A stretch of DNA of 64,000 bases from Campanula takesimana (GCA_026119855.1 JAOWBW010000484.1:248001-312000), one strand, 5' to 3'; shown: positions 41,636-54,883, counted from the stretch's first letter. The notes: generated by a model not told the origin, from the sequence alone. Program-made: numbers and translations.

Positions 41636-42361
41636 ATGACTGCTAACACTCAATCAATTTCGTTGCGATCGATCCTTGAGAAGAATAAGCTTCAAGAGAA
41701 TGGTACTAACTTTATAGATTGGATCCGTAGCCTGAGAATTGTTCTAAGGCAAGAAGATAAGTTGTACATTCTCGATGGGCCACTTCCTGCTGAACCAGAA
41801 CCTACTGCCCCTAGGGCAGAAAGAGACAGTTACAAGAAACATCGTAATGATTCTAGAGATGTAAGCTGTCTCATGCTTGCTACTATGTGCTCAAAACTCC
41901 AACAAAGTTTGGAACATTTGGAAGCCTATGAGATAGGCGTGGAGTTAAGAGCCATGTTTCAAGAGCAAGCTAGGCAAGAGAGGTACGAGACCATTGTTGC
42001 ATTCACTACTTGCAAAATGAATGAAGGGCAACAAGTGAGTCCTCACATGCTAAAAATGAAAGGTTATGTAAAGCATCTTGAGAAACTTGGCTATCCAATC
42101 CCATTGGAGCTAGCCACGGATCTCATTCTTAATTCATTGCCTAAAAGTTATAATCAGTTTGTGATGAATTATAACATGCATGGAATGGATAAGAATCTCT
42201 CCGAGTTGCATGGGATGCTTAAAACTGCGGAGATGAAGATTGCGGAGAAAGGTTCTCCCGTGCTCTTGCTTCATGATGGGAAGAAGGCTAGTGCCAAAGG
42301 AAAGGGTAATAAAGTTGTCAAACCCAAGATAAGCAAAGGCAAAGGTTGCCAAGGCTTCTGA
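41636..42361 (+). pseudogene. gag: E gag, frameshifted before its zinc knuckle
   Basis: From ATG 41636: SLRSILEKNKLQENGTNFID and WIRSLRIVLRQEDKLYILDG form the typical copia gag N-terminus; later come MCSKLQQSLEHLEAYE and YNQFVMNYNMHGMDKNL. A lysine/glycine-rich end reaches a stop after KGCQGF. One frameshift near 42335 places the knuckle CFHCQEIGHWKRNC (42393-42434) in the frame of the next segment. Gag would package element RNA. Confidence 0.85.
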
Positions 42362-42938
42362 GGCAAAACCCGATTCACAAAAGGATGCAATCTGTTTCCA
42401 TTGTCAAGAAATTGGTCATTGGAAACGTAATTGCAAGGCTTTCTTGGAAGAGCAAAAGAAGAAGAAGAGCAGCAAGGCTGCCTCGACTTCAGGTATCTAT
42501 ATGATAGATATTCTCCTTTCTACCACTGATTCTTGGGTATTGGATACCGGATGTGGTTCTCACATTTGTTTAAATGTGCAGGGTCTAAAGAATAGGAGAC
42601 TACTTAAAGAGGGTGAAGTAGACCTACGCGTGAGAAATGGAGCAAGAGTTGCTGCATTAGCCGTAGGGACTTATGAAGTCACTTTACCTTCCGGATTAAT
42701 TCTTGTTTTGAACAATTGTTATTATGTTCCGGATTTATGTAGAAATATTATTTCAATTTCTTGTTTGGATAATGAAGGTTTTAAGTTTCTTATTGAGAAT
42801 AAGAAATTTTCTATTTATTTAAATGATTTGCTTTATGGTATTGCTAATTCATTTAATGGCCTTTATATCTTGGATGTCAAGAATGAAAATAATGAAAATG
42901 TCTATCATATAAAAAGAAATCTAAACCTAATGATGTAA
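42362..42938 (+). pseudogene. pol: E zinc knuckle and protease segment
   Basis: The zinc knuckle at 42393-42434 is followed in the same frame by YMIDILLSTTDSWVLDTGCG, where DTG is the retropepsin active site, then NNCYYVPDLCRNIISISCL. The segment is open from before the knuckle to a TAA/TGA cluster at 42938. A second frameshift, near 42905-42925 in an A-rich run, separates it from the integrase segment. Confidence 0.83.
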
Positions 42939-43855
42939 ATCATTCTTATTTATGGCATTGCCGTCTTGGTCATATTAATGAGAAGCGTATCTCAAAACTC
43001 CATGGGGACGGTCTCTTGGGTTCATGTGACCTTGGGTCATACGATACTTGTGAGTCGTGTCTTCTTGGAAAAGTGACTAAGACACCTTTTACCAAGCTAG
43101 GTGAAAGGGCAAGCGACTTATTGGGGTTGATACATTCCGATGTATGCGGACCATTAAGTAGCAATGCTAGGGGAGGATTTCAATACTTCATAACCTTCAC
43201 TGGTGATTATAGTAGATTTGGGTATGTTTACCTAATGAAACATAAAAGTGAAGCATTTGAGATATTTAGAATATTTCAAAATGAGGTAGAAAAACAACTT
43301 GGCAAAAGTATTAAGGCACTTCGATCAGATCGAGGTGGAGAATACTTGAGTCATGAATTTGATGATCATCTAAAGAATTGTGGAATAGTTTCACAATTGA
43401 CTCCACCCGGAACACCACAATGGAATAGTGTGTCCGAGAGGAGAAATCGGACTTTGTTAGACATGGTTCGATCAATGATGAGTCAAGTTGATCTTCCAAT
43501 ATCCTTTTGGGGTTACGCCCTAGAAACCGCTGGTTTCACACTAAATCAAGTTCCAACTAAATCGGTTCCAAAGACTCCACATGAGATGTGGAGCGGAAAG
43601 AAACCTAGTTTGTCTTTTATGAGGATTTGGGGTTGCGAAGCTTTTGTCAAAAGACTTGTCTCCGACAAACTAGCACACAAATCTAATAAATGTATTTTCG
43701 TGGGATATCCTAAGGAAACTAAAGGATATTACTTTTACAACCGAGAGGACAACAAAGTGTTTGTTGCCCGAACTGGTGTCTTTCTAGAGAAAGAGTTTCT
43801 CTCCAAAGAAATCAATGGGAGTAAAATAAATCTTGAAGAGATTCGAGACCCATAA
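42939..43855 (+). pseudogene. pol: E pre-integrase and integrase segment
   Basis: YLWHCRLGHINEKRISKL is the pre-integrase zinc-binding signature and CESCLLGKVTKTPF completes it. The integrase core shows HSDVCGPL, RSDRGGEYLS and SVSERRNRTLLDM, so all three catalytic acids are present. The GKKPSLSFMRIWGCEAFVKR and NKCIFVGYPKETKGYYFYNR motifs follow. The frame is open to a TAA after IRDP. This domain is the best preserved enzyme in E. Confidence 0.88.
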
Positions 43856-44289
43856 AATGACATTGAACCAATAGTTGAACAAGAACAAGAACCACAAGGA
43901 GTTGTGGAACCTGTTCAAAATACATAAGAAATTCGCAGATCTAGTAGGTTACGATCCGAGCCCGAGAGATATGGATTTCTCTTAACGGATAGTAATGAGG
44001 TGGAAATCATTGAGAATGATGAACCGTCAACCTACCAAGAGGCGATGTCTTCTCCTGATTCGGATAAGTGGCTTGGAGCCATGGAATCTGAATTGCAATC
44101 CATGCAAGACAATCAAGTTTGGAATTTGATTGATGCGCCCGAAGGTATAAAAACCATAGGATGCAAATGAGTCTTCAAGAAGAAGACTGACATGGATGGG
44201 AAGGTGCATACTTACAAAGCTAGGGTTGTAGCGAAGGGTTATAGGCAAGTTCATGGTATTGACTATGATGAAACCTTTTCACCCGTAGC
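43856..44289 (+). pseudogene. pol: E reverse transcriptase, N-terminal part up to F
   Basis: The same frame continues after the TAA with acidic linker, SSRLRSEPERYGFLL, SPDSDKWLGAMESELQSM, NQVWNLIDAPEG and FKKKTDMDGKVHTYKARVVA. Further stops are a TAA after VQNT and a TGA right after TIGCK, where relatives have Trp. The frame reaches DETFSPVA and stops at F's left TSD gtagc (44285-44289). Confidence 0.83.
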
Positions 44290-47060
44290 TGTCACGCCCC
44301 GGAAAATACTAAAATCCATAAACATAAAATTTACATAATATACATCTCCAAAATGCAAAATACCAAACCGGGCGCGTGAATTCAACTATGAAACCAATAC
44401 CATCAACAACACCTCAACGAGATTATAACTCGGAGACTAGAGACAAACGCGGAAGCAAGAACAACTATTAACAAAAATACCCAAAGTACAACCGCATAAA
44501 CAAAACACTGAACGACTATGACCCACAAAAGAATACATAAAGGCTCCGAAGAGCAACTATCCAAAATGCGATCAACCTGCTCAGAAGATTCCCGCTACAA
44601 CGGACCCCACAACGCTACCACTTGCTTTCCTAGGGGGGGGCGGTTAAGGAAAAACAGAGATAAAAGAAACGGGGTGAGATAAAATCTCAGTAAGTTACTA
44701 ATGCAACTACATGGCATAATATCATGCAATCAACGATATAACTGAACAAATAAATCACATAGCAACAAATGAGAAAGCTCCCTATCGCCAACTATCCCAT
44801 ACCAGTTGGAAATAATGACTAACTCATCATGCAGCACATAAGACTGAAATAAACACGTTACAAAGGATACTGAGCCAAGGTTTCACCAAACCAATAGAAC
44901 AATCGCTGCGGAGCTTCAACCAATCAACCAATCAAACTGTCTTCATAGTAGCATAATAGCTGAAGAGAAAATCCCGGTCAGAACCGACCAATCCATCAAT
45001 CAACCAATCTTCGTAGTAGCATAAACAGCCGAAGATCACAACCCCGGTACCGGAACCATAACAATGTAACATGTCACAAAGGACAGGGGAGATGACACAA
45101 AGTGAAAACCCAAAACGTCTAGCTAGAATACTCACCAAAGGGAGCTAGCTCATCCCAACCAAGGCCAATCTAGAAGGGGAAAGAAGGACCAATGGGCGAT
45201 GCTATACTGGACTTGGCTCGTGCCATTATAACATTATCCATTGCCTGACTCGAACACAAGTAACCAACTGGACTTTCAAATAAAGGCTAGGTAATAAATA
45301 CTAGCTCGATAAACAACCAAAGATTCCAAAGTAGGGAACCGTACCAATTAATCACCATGAAGATGCAAACGATTACTCAAGAAGAGTTCAACAACAATAA
45401 ACACAAGAAGTTTCTCATAAAAGAGTCCAACAACGATAAACGAGAATTCTCATAGAGGTCCCAACAATACTGACCATAAAAACATGACGATTCCATGATA
45501 AGGCACATACCAAACACATCCTAAAGATGATACTCACAAGTTACTCATAAAGAGTACAACCCAAACGGTCGCTCACAAATAGTACAATGACTTTTACCAA
45601 AATAACCCTAATCATTTACTCATAAAAATATACTAGGACTGTTAACTCCCTATATTTTTACACCTAGAATTCCGAAGTAGGAATTCTGAATGACTACACT
45701 TTAAGGTTAATCAACCCGTAGTTACCCAATTGCCAATTCACCCTTTACATCCGTTCATAACAGACCAATTCTAAACACCCCAAACGAATCTAAAAGGTTA
45801 TGCCTATTAGTACATGATCACAACCGGACCAAACCCTACACTTTGGTGTTCCCTAACAACCTTCTAGGTAATATAAGATATCACCTAAAATCTAGACTAA
45901 GTCTTATCCAACAATTAATTCGATTGGAACAATCACGAACACATCAGAAGATGCCCAAACATTCCCAAACAATACTTAGACTAATTCCATAACACAATTG
46001 CTCACAACGGAACCACTTTACAACCCTAGAGTGTTCCACTATGCTCATACAAGTTAAATAGAATAGTACTCAAAACCTAGACTAAGAATGCAACTTAGTC
46101 TTAAACAAACAAAAATATGATTTCCAGAAAAAGGGGGAGGGCGGGCGCTCACTTAAGGTCGGGCGGGCGCTCATTTAACCAGTAGGTTGGCCGAAGGAAA
46201 AAGGCCAGGTGGGCGGGCGCCTGGCTCAACCCGGGCGGGCGCCCGGTCGGCGAACTGGCAGAAATTCAGTTGGGTTCTTCAAAGTTTCTTACCAAAACAA
46301 ACCAAATTCTTACCATTTCTCAAATACTCAAAATCAAGACTTCCAATAAGCATAATAATGAACCAAAACAACTTATAAACTTGAAGGGGACCTAAATAAC
46401 ATCATCTATCAACCCAAACTAAGATTTTAAATCCCACCATTCAAAATAACACAAAAATCAATCAAAAATCCAAATGAGTTCTAAACTCAACCAAAACACC
46501 ATATATATACACAAAGCATTACATAAACTAAAGATGAACATTTTAGCATAAAAATAGGGAAAAGAAACTTACTTGGAATTTTTGAAAGATGACGAAATTC
46601 GAATTTTCTTGGATATAAACGATCCTAGCGACGATCTAAACATTTTTCATAAAAGGTGTAATAAGAAATAATGAATAGAAGATGATCAAAATGAAGAGAG
46701 AAGGAGGGAGTTCTTACATTTTCTTTAACAATGGTGAAAGAGGGAGAGAGAGAGAAAAGAGTGTGTGTGTGTGTGTGCAGGAGAAAGTGAGGAGTGAGGG
46801 AGAAGGGGGAGTAGGGGGGGAGGTGTAGGATGATTAATAAAATGTTACACATAGGCCCCCTCTAGACCCAACTAGGAACAATTAAATCCATTTCCCCACT
46901 ATCAACTAAGACCCAATAAACTCCACACTAGCACAAATGATCAATTAAAATGCTAGACATAAAATATTATGAAACACGAAAATGCACACAAAAATAATTA
47001 ATTAAAAAATAAACAAATATTTTTACTAAGAAAATAGATACGGGTTTTCGGGTCGTTACA
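44290..47060 (-). repeat. F 3' LTR
   Basis: 2771 bp, nearly identical to 49300-52066. It has CpG boxes at 46138-46245 and GT and GA simple runs at 46746-46778. Small frames recurring in both LTRs (for example 44932-45138) are not genes. Confidence 0.94.
46138..46245 (-). promoter_or_regulatory. Four CpG-rich boxes in F LTR
   Basis: In element sense the boxes read GGCGCCCGCCC, GGCGCCCGCCC, GAGCGCCCGCCC and GAGCGCCCGCCC. They form two pairs and are followed by CTCCCCCTTTTTCTGG; in A four boxes are followed by CCCCCCTTTTTCCAG. The position is therefore conserved while the box sequence differs. The other copy is at about 51148-51255. Confidence 0.55.
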
Positions 47061-49299
47061 ATCTACCCTCCTTAAAAAGAATTCGCCCACGAATTCACTC
47101 ATCAAAATTCACAACACGCGGTCATAATGAGGCGACAAAATATCGATTCTCATATAGCACTCATAACCTCAATCGAGTACCTATCAAAATTTTCAGACAT
47201 AGTCTACATGACTCAATAAACCAACATATATTAATCACATACATATCTCAGGTATACTCATATTAAACATTCTCAAGTCGACTTCTTCTTTCATCCGGGA
47301 TTTCAAATTCCCACGACTATCACTTGATCACCAATTATGAAACATAGCTGATTTGATCCTAATTAGCATTACGCTCACCATCAACCCTTAAATCAACCAC
47401 ATCCATAAGTCTTACTTTTCCGGTTCATCCGCACGCATTAACGATCTAAACATCAACCCAAGTAATCACACTACTACCCGAACAACTAAGAGAAGGAATA
47501 GGGCTAACTATTATTGTCACCCAATGACTCAATGATATACTCAAAAATTTACCGTCATCAACTATCCGATCCAATGTGATTCCACTACCACACTCACTTC
47601 CTCATGAGATGAAACATAATACAATCATAATCTCTGAATTTCTCAACTACTTGCATTACCTCATACTTAGTTTTCTAAGGAAAGATATCCATCAACCTTT
47701 GATAGTCTGACATCAACGTTTCAACTTGATCCAAAAAAAAAATGAAATAAAATGTATAATCCTCTAAGGCAATATCCATAAAATCACAACCAATCCCAAG
47801 TCATAGATAGCTCTATTTACTAAACCGAATTTTAGAATACTTACCCGAATGATCCAATAGCCACAGCTACTTTAGTTCCGTCTCTACCCGAATTTCCCAA
47901 TTATCCACTTTAACCCATCATATAGTAAACTTAAATAATGCTTACAACATAGTAATCTCTCGTACCGAACCTTATTCAATCACTATCTTCACTCCTAACT
48001 AAAATCCATACTCAAGGCCAAAATTGAAGAATTCAAACTTCACTTAAACATAATTCTCGAGATACTACAAACTTGTCTTATTCACAACCTTAATTATACC
48101 GCAAAGATACTTCCATTAGAAAATCGCATGCTTAATATTACTTCCCAGAAATTCAAAACATTAAACAATTTCGAGCTTACACAACTTCTTAAACTATGAA
48201 AAGCTAAGCTCACCGAGGTGACTATATCTCTAAGGATTACCATTATCGTAGAACTGTAATGATCCGAAATTTTCACAATCTTTACCTTCGTATATATCAA
48301 CATTTTACAAATTACAACTCTAAAAGATATTACAAACGGTCACTAATAATCCAAAATATTCAATAAACTGTTCCGTCCCAATTCTTTGATCTTGAACCTC
48401 GATCAATGGTTAACCCAAATTAATCTTTCACGTATACATTTATTAACCCAATATTACTTAGGCTCAACGGTTTTATCAACACAATAATCTAATTAGCTAG
48501 AACATTTCAACTGACCCAAAATCACCCAATTCGAAGTTCGATGAATTATATAAGACTTTATTAAATCTCAAACCACACTTTTCAATCAAGGTTCCCAAAC
48601 TAAACATGGACTGATCGGAAATATTTACAAACTTAGTGACCAAAAAGGGAATCTCCTGAAATACTCATCCTTATGCTTTCTCAAATCTCTAAAACATTTT
48701 TCTTTCATGAAGACTAATATAACTTCTCACAAGGGGTGCATCCACTTATAATCCATTATGCTTCTAAGCAAAGTCACACAAACTAGTATAGAAATACCCA
48801 CTACCAATCAATGACAACCAAGAGATTCGGGACACATAGAAAGCCAAAACATACTACTCAACTCGTCAATACACTGAATAGGTGAAATAACTAAATCACC
48901 TTATACCCGCAAGAAATCACGAAAATTCGTATTCTAGAATACACTTCATCATAAATCACCGAATGAGGACAAACATGCGCAAACAGCACGAAATATCATC
49001 CACTTACAAAACAAACACACCTAAGTCCTCCAAGATTCACACTCTCCGTCTTCAAACCAACTAACCCCAATGGAACCACACTATTAGCGCCAATCCTATA
49101 CTTGATATACCACAAGAGAAGAAACACTCGACGTCACTATCACGACTTATAACTCAACCAACTTCTACCTTAACCTCATCTTTCATGAAAACTTAGTTTT
49201 CTAAACCGCTCAAACTTGTAACACCCAAGTATTGAAACCTATTCAATATCAGAGTTCTTATTCTCTTTCAAGATCTAAAACCATTGCTCTGATACCAAC
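47061..49299 (-). other. F internal region, non-coding, with PBS and PPT
   Basis: On the minus strand the PBS TGGTATCAGAGC lies at 49297-49286, 2 nt from the 5' LTR. The PPT is TTTTTAAGGAGGGTAGATT (47079-47061), against the 3' LTR. No frame resembles gag or pol. Blocks at about 48115-47950 and 47886-47826 match A's 14550-14805 in the same sense. About 760 bp nearest the PPT and most of the PBS-proximal kilobase are F-specific. Confidence 0.75.
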
Positions 49300-52066
49300 T
49301 GTCACGCCTCGGAAAATACTAAAATCCATAAACATAAAATTTACATAATATACATCTCCAAAATGCAAAATACCAAACCGGGCGCGTGAATTCAACTATG
49401 AAACCAATACCATCAACAACACCTCAACGAGATTATAACTCGGAGACTAGAGACAAACGCGGAAGCAAGAACAACTATTAACAAAAATACCCAAAGTACA
49501 ACCGCATAAACAAAACACTGAACGACTATGACCCACAAAAGAATACATAAAGGCTCCGAAGAGCAACTATCCAAAATGCGATCAACCTGCTCAGAAGATT
49601 CCCGCTACAACGGAACCCACAACGCTACCACTTGCTTTCCTGGGGGGGGGGTTAAGGAAAAACAGAGATAAAAGGAACGGGGTGAGATAAAATCTCAGTA
49701 AGTTACTAATGCAACTACATGGCATAATATCATGCAATCAACGATATAACTGAACAAATAAATCACATAGCAACAAATGAGAAAGCTCCCTATCGCCAAC
49801 TGTCCCATACCAGTTGGAAATAACGACTAACTCATCATGCAGCACATAAGACTGAAATAAACACGTTACAAAGGATACTGAGCCAAGGTTTCACCAAACC
49901 AATAGAACAATCGCTGCGCAGCTTCAACCAATCAACCAATCAAACTGTCTTCATAGTAGCATAATAGCTGAAGAGAAAACCCCGGTCAGAACCGACCAAT
50001 CCATCAATCAACCAATCTTCGTAGTAGCATAAACAGCCGAAGATCACAACCCCGGTACCGGAACCATAACAATGTAACATGTCACAAAGGACAGGGGAGA
50101 TGACACAAAGTGAAAACCCAAAACGTCTAGCTAGAATACTCACCAAAGGGAGCTAGCTCATCCCAACCAAGGCCAATCTGGAAGGGGAAAGAAGGACCAA
50201 TGGGCGATGCTATACTGGACTTGGCTCGTGCCATTATAACATTATCCATTGCCTGACTCGAATACAAGTAACCAGCTGGACTTTCAAATAAATGATAAGT
50301 GATAAATACTAGCTCGATAAACAACCAAAGATTCCAAAGTAGGGAACCATACCAAATAATGACCATAAAGATGCAAACGATTACTCATGAAGAGTTCAAC
50401 AACAATAAACAAAAGAAGTTCCTCATAGAGAGTCCAACACTGATAAACAGGGTTGCTCATAGAGAGCCCAACAACATTGATCATTAAAACATGATGATTC
50501 CATGATAAGGGACCATACCAAAACATCCTAAAGATTATACCCATGAGTTACTCATAAGGAGCACAACTCAAACGGTCGCTAACAATTGGTACAATAATTA
50601 TTACCAAAACGACCCTAAAAGTCTACTCATAAAAATATACTAGGACTGTTAACTCCCTATATTTTTACACCTAGAATTCCGAAGTAGGAATTCTGAATGA
50701 CTACACTTTAAGGTTAATCAAACCGTAGTTACCCAATTGCCAATTCACGCTTTACATCCGTTCATAACAGACCAATTCTAAACACCCCAAACGAATCTAA
50801 AAGGTTATGCCTATTAGTACATGATCACAACCGGACCAAACCCTACACTTTGGTGTTCCCTAATAACCTTCTAGGTAATATAAGATATCACCTAAAATCT
50901 AGACTAAGTCTTATCCAACAAATAATTCGATTGGAACAATCACGAACACATCAGAAGATGCCCAAACATTCCCAAACAATACTTAGACTAATTCCATAAC
51001 ACAATTGCTCACAACGGAACCACTTTAGAACCCTAGAGTGTTCCACTATGCTCATACAAGTTAAATAGAATAGTACTCAAAACCTAGACTAAGAATGCAA
51101 CTTAGTCTTAAACAAACAAAAATATGATTTCCAGAAAAAGGGGGAGGGCGGGCGCTCACTTAAGGTCGGGCGGGCGCTCATTTAACCAGTAGGTTGGCCG
51201 AAGGAAAAAGGCCAGGTGGGCGGGCGCCTGGCTCAACCCGGGTGGGCGCCCGGTCGGCGAACTGACAGAAATTCAGTTGGGTTCTTCAAAGTTTCTTACC
51301 AAAACAAACCAAATTCTTACCATTTCTCAAATACTCAAAATCAAGACTTCCAATAAGCATAATAATGAACCAAAACAACTTATAAACTTGAAGGGGACCT
51401 AAATAACATCATCTATCAACCCAAACTAAGATTTTAAATCCCAACATTCAAAATAACACAAAAATCAATCAAAAATCCAAACGAGTTCTAAACTCAACCA
51501 AAACACCATATATATACACAAAGCATTACATAAACTAAAGATGAACATTTTAGCATAAAAATGGGGAAAAGAAACTTACTTGGAATTTATGAAAGATGAC
51601 GAAATTCGAATTTTCTTGGATATAAATGATCCTAGCGACGATCTAAACATTTTTCATAAAAGGTGTAATAAGAAATAATGAATAGAAGATGATCAAAATG
51701 AAGAGAGAAGGAGGGAGTTCTTACCTTTTCTTTAACAATGGTGAAAGAGGGAGAGAGAGAGAAAAGAGTGTGTGTGTGTGTGCAGGAGAAAGTGAGGAGT
51801 GAGGGAGAAGGGGGAGTAGGGAGGGAGGTGTAGGATGATTAATAAAATGTTACACCTAGGCCCCCTCTAGACCCAACTAGGAACAATTAAATCCATTTTC
51901 CCACTATCAACTAAGACCCAATAAACTCCACACTAGCGCAAATTATCAATTAAAATGCTAGACATAAAATATTATGAAACACGAAAATGCACACAAAAAT
52001 AATTAATTAAATAAATAAACAAATATTTTTACTAAGAAAATAGATACGGGTTTTCGGGTCGTTACA
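49300..52066 (-). repeat. F 5' LTR
   Basis: 2767 bp. Its plus-strand start is TGTCACGCCT where the other copy has TGTCACGCCC, one of few differences. CpG boxes lie at about 51148-51255. Confidence 0.94.
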
Positions 52067-52071
52067 GTAGC

Positions 52072-52894
52072 CATGATCAAGTCTATAAGAATTTTGCTTG
52101 CCATTGCCGCATATCATGACTATGAAATATGGCAAATGGACGTCAAAACCGCTTTCCTAAATGGAAAACTAATAGAGGATGTGTATATGACACAACCAGA
52201 AGGTTTTGAACAAGATTCTAAGGTATGCAAATTGCAGAGATCCATCTATGGATTGAAGCAAGCTTCAAGGAGTTGGAATCTCCGTTTTGATGAATCGGTC
52301 AAAGAGTTAGGTTTCATCAAAAACGAAGATGAACCTTGTGTATACAAGAAGATTAGTGGGAGCATAGTGCTATAACTTATTTTATACGTGGATGACATAT
52401 TACTCTTTGGAAACGATATTCCTACACTTCAGTCCGTAAAGACTTGGTTAGGAAAATGCTTCGCAATGAAAGATATGGGTGAAGCCGCATATATACTTGG
52501 CATTAAGATCTATAGAGATAGATTAAGGAGGCTACTTCGTTTAAGCTAAAGTACATACATTGACAAGGTCATTAGAAGCTTCCGTATGGAAAATTCTAAA
52601 AGAGGAACCTTACCAGTGTTACATGGAGTTTCTCTAAGCAAGACTCAATGTCCTAAGACAAAAGATGAGCGTGAGAAAATGAATGATGTTCCATATGCTT
52701 CGGCAATTGGGTCCATCATGTATGCCATGATTTGTACTAGGCCGGATGTATCTTATGCTTTAAGCATGACAAGTAGATACCAATCCGACCCCGGTGAAAA
52801 TCACTGGATGGCTGTAAAAGCGATTCTTAAGTACTTGAGAAGAACTAAAATTCGTTTTTGGTCTATGGAGGAATGGAAGATGATCTCATGGTAA
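52072..52894 (+). pseudogene. pol: E reverse transcriptase, C-terminal part after F
   Basis: The RT resumes after F's second TSD with IKSIRILLAIAAYHDYEIWQ, MDVKTAFLNGKLIEDVYM, QPEGFEQDSKVCKLQRSIYG and LKQASRSWNLRFDE. A TAA at 52373-52375 precedes the catalytic LYVDDILLFG. A TAA follows RLLRLS where relatives have Gln. RNase H begins with PYASAIGSIMYAMICTRPDV and YLRRTK. Together with the part before F this is a complete but interrupted RT domain. Confidence 0.85.
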
Positions 52895-53376
52895 ATGCTT
52901 ACACGGATGCAAGCTTCTAAACCGACAAAGATGATAGTCGATCGCAATCGGGTTTTATGTTTATGTTAAATGGTGGAGCTGTAAGCTGGAAGAGTTCCAA
53001 GCAGAGTACAACCGCTGATTCTACAACGAAAGCTGAGTATATTGCTGCATCAGATGCTGGAAAGGAAGCTGTTTGGATTAAGAAGTTCATCACTGAACTT
53101 GGAGTGGTTCCTAGTATTGCTAATCCAATAGACCTTTATTGCGATAATAATGGTGCTATTGCTCAATCAAACGAACCAAGAGCACATCAGAAATCCAAAC
53201 ACATACTTAGGCGTTTTCATATCATTCGAGAAATCGTTGATAGGGGAGACGTAAATATATGCAGAGTACCTACTGATGACAATGTTGCGGACCCGCTAAC
53301 AAAGGGACTGCCACAAGCTAAACATGAAGGTCATGTTAGGTCCATGGGTATTAGATACATGGGAGATTGGGCCTAG
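52895..53376 (+). pseudogene. pol: E RNase H
   Basis: NAYTDASF contains the first catalytic Asp and is followed by a TAA where relatives have Gln, then TDKDDSRSQSGFMFML, SSKQSTTADSTTKAEYIAAS, LYCDNNGAIAQSNEPRAHQK, ILRRFHIIREIV and the C-terminal NVADPLTKGLPQAKHEGH. The polyprotein stops at 53376 after RYMGDWA, 14 bp before the 3' LTR. Confidence 0.87.
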
Positions 53377-53390
53377 GAAAAGTGGGAGAT
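53377..53390 (+). other. Polypurine tract of E
   Basis: AAAAGTGGGAGAT lies directly before the 3' LTR. Confidence 0.75.
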
Positions 53391-54878
53391 TGTTGGTAGT
53401 GGTGCCCTAGGCACGTTTAATAAACGTTGCAATTGTTATCATTTATTTCATATCAATAAAGAGATATTTTGATTATTATTGTTGTTGATGTTTACTTATA
53501 ATAATCTCCGTCCCTAGTACTTGTTAAGCGCTAGTATAAAGGCTAAATGATCATGGGATGATCATGTTAGATTTATGGGTACTTGTTTAGAACAAGGTAC
53601 TGGACATGACCCGCTGTATGAGATTTATGTCATGGTCTATGTCGTACATATATCTCATATTAGTTATGTCATTTGAATCCTTAGACATGAAGTTATTACA
53701 GTCTTCCACTTGATGAACATTATGTTTGACATATTCAAACGCTACCTTTAACCGGGTAGTTATAAAGGGTATGATTGGCATAATCGGATTCATGTAGGGA
53801 AGAGTAATAAGCTAAATGGATTTGTCCCTCTTCGGAGAGATGTCAAGCTTAGGCCTCTCGTAGGAATGATGTTGATGAAAATGTTCGGCCGGACTCAAAT
53901 GAATTGATTAGATCAATGTCATTTGGATTATCAACATATTCGGAATCGAGAAAGTATTGAACAAAACCAAGTTGACTTGTTGACCATGACTTGTGTTCAA
54001 TGACATCGTGGACAAAGGGATTGTGACATGTTCTAAAGGAATGCGAACTTGTATCTAGTTATACTATTTGGGTAGGTATGACAGTTTTCTAGAGCCTAAT
54101 CATATCTTATGGTTTCATGTTTGAATCCATTGCCAACTTAGTATCATCCTAGAGGGTCACACACAATAGAACGAATCTTAAATAAGGACTATATTGGAAT
54201 TTGGAAATTGGGGAAATCTGGGGAAAGTGTGCGACCGCACAAAAGGGCTTGGGCGGCCGCACAGTTTAGCTCAGAAAGTACCAGAAACCTTCCAGATAGA
54301 TGTGCGACCACACAAGGGTTTTGGGCGGCCGTACACCATGTTGGGACAGGTTTCCTAATTTGATTTGGAAAAGAATTTTGGACGGGTTTAGACACAAGTT
54401 TCCTATTTGGAATAGGTCTAACTTGTATATAAACAGCCAAATTCGGCCAGAATCATAGCATACCTTTTGTGCAAGTCTCCAAAGAGTTTGAGAGAGTATT
54501 ATTTTGTTCTAAGACATCTTAGATTGAAGAACAAAATAATACACAAACAAAATTCCATATAGTTCATATTGATTGTGAAAACGTGTTTCATAATTTGGTC
54601 TAGCAACCAAGATCAAGTGTTCTTGATATTCGTTCGTGGTGTGGATACCGCTAGAGGGTGAAGCTTATCATCTTCAAAGTTCGTGTTCTTGCTTTTGTGA
54701 TCAAAGCTTCAAGTTCTCCACCAAGATCAAAGACCAAATTCAAAGTCATCAAGGGTTAGTTTTTCTAGTATTCATATTGTTATATTTGATTTAATCATAT
54801 GAATGGATCTATGGGCTTTGGGTTTCATAAAATTTTAAATGCTAATTTCCGCTGCGCATGTGACTACGAAACCCAACA
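53391..54878 (+). repeat. E 3' LTR
   Basis: 1488 bp, the same length as the 5' LTR and nearly identical. It ends CCCAACA before TSD cggct (54879-54883). Confidence 0.95.
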
Positions 54879-54883
54879 CGGCT

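Larger units (their letters stand above)
44290..52066 (-). mobile_element. Element F: non-coding LARD-like relative of A
   Basis: Two LTRs of about 2.77 kb (44290-47060 and 49300-52066) enclose a 2.24-kb internal region without coding capacity. The TSD is gtagc (44285-44289 and 52067-52071). The PBS faces the right LTR, so it reads on minus. Its LTR in sense (TGTAACGACCCGAAAACC) is related to A (TGTCACGACCCGAAAACT), with four CpG boxes at the same place. Unlike A it has no gag. Long LTRs plus a non-coding core fit the LARD class. It is the youngest layer of the D-E-F nest. Confidence 0.92.
38581..54878 (+). mobile_element. Element E: Ty1/copia retrotransposon, interrupted by F
   Basis: Two LTRs of exactly 1488 bp (38581-40068 and 53391-54878, TGTTGG...CCAACA) are flanked by the TSD cggct (38576-38580 and 54879-54883). 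Inside, in copia order, are PBS, gag, protease, integrase, RT, RNase H and PPT. F lies in RT. Without F, E is about 8.5 kb. Pol has two frameshifts and about six in-frame stops, yet LTRs are nearly identical, so coding damage accumulated fast or before insertion. Confidence 0.95.
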
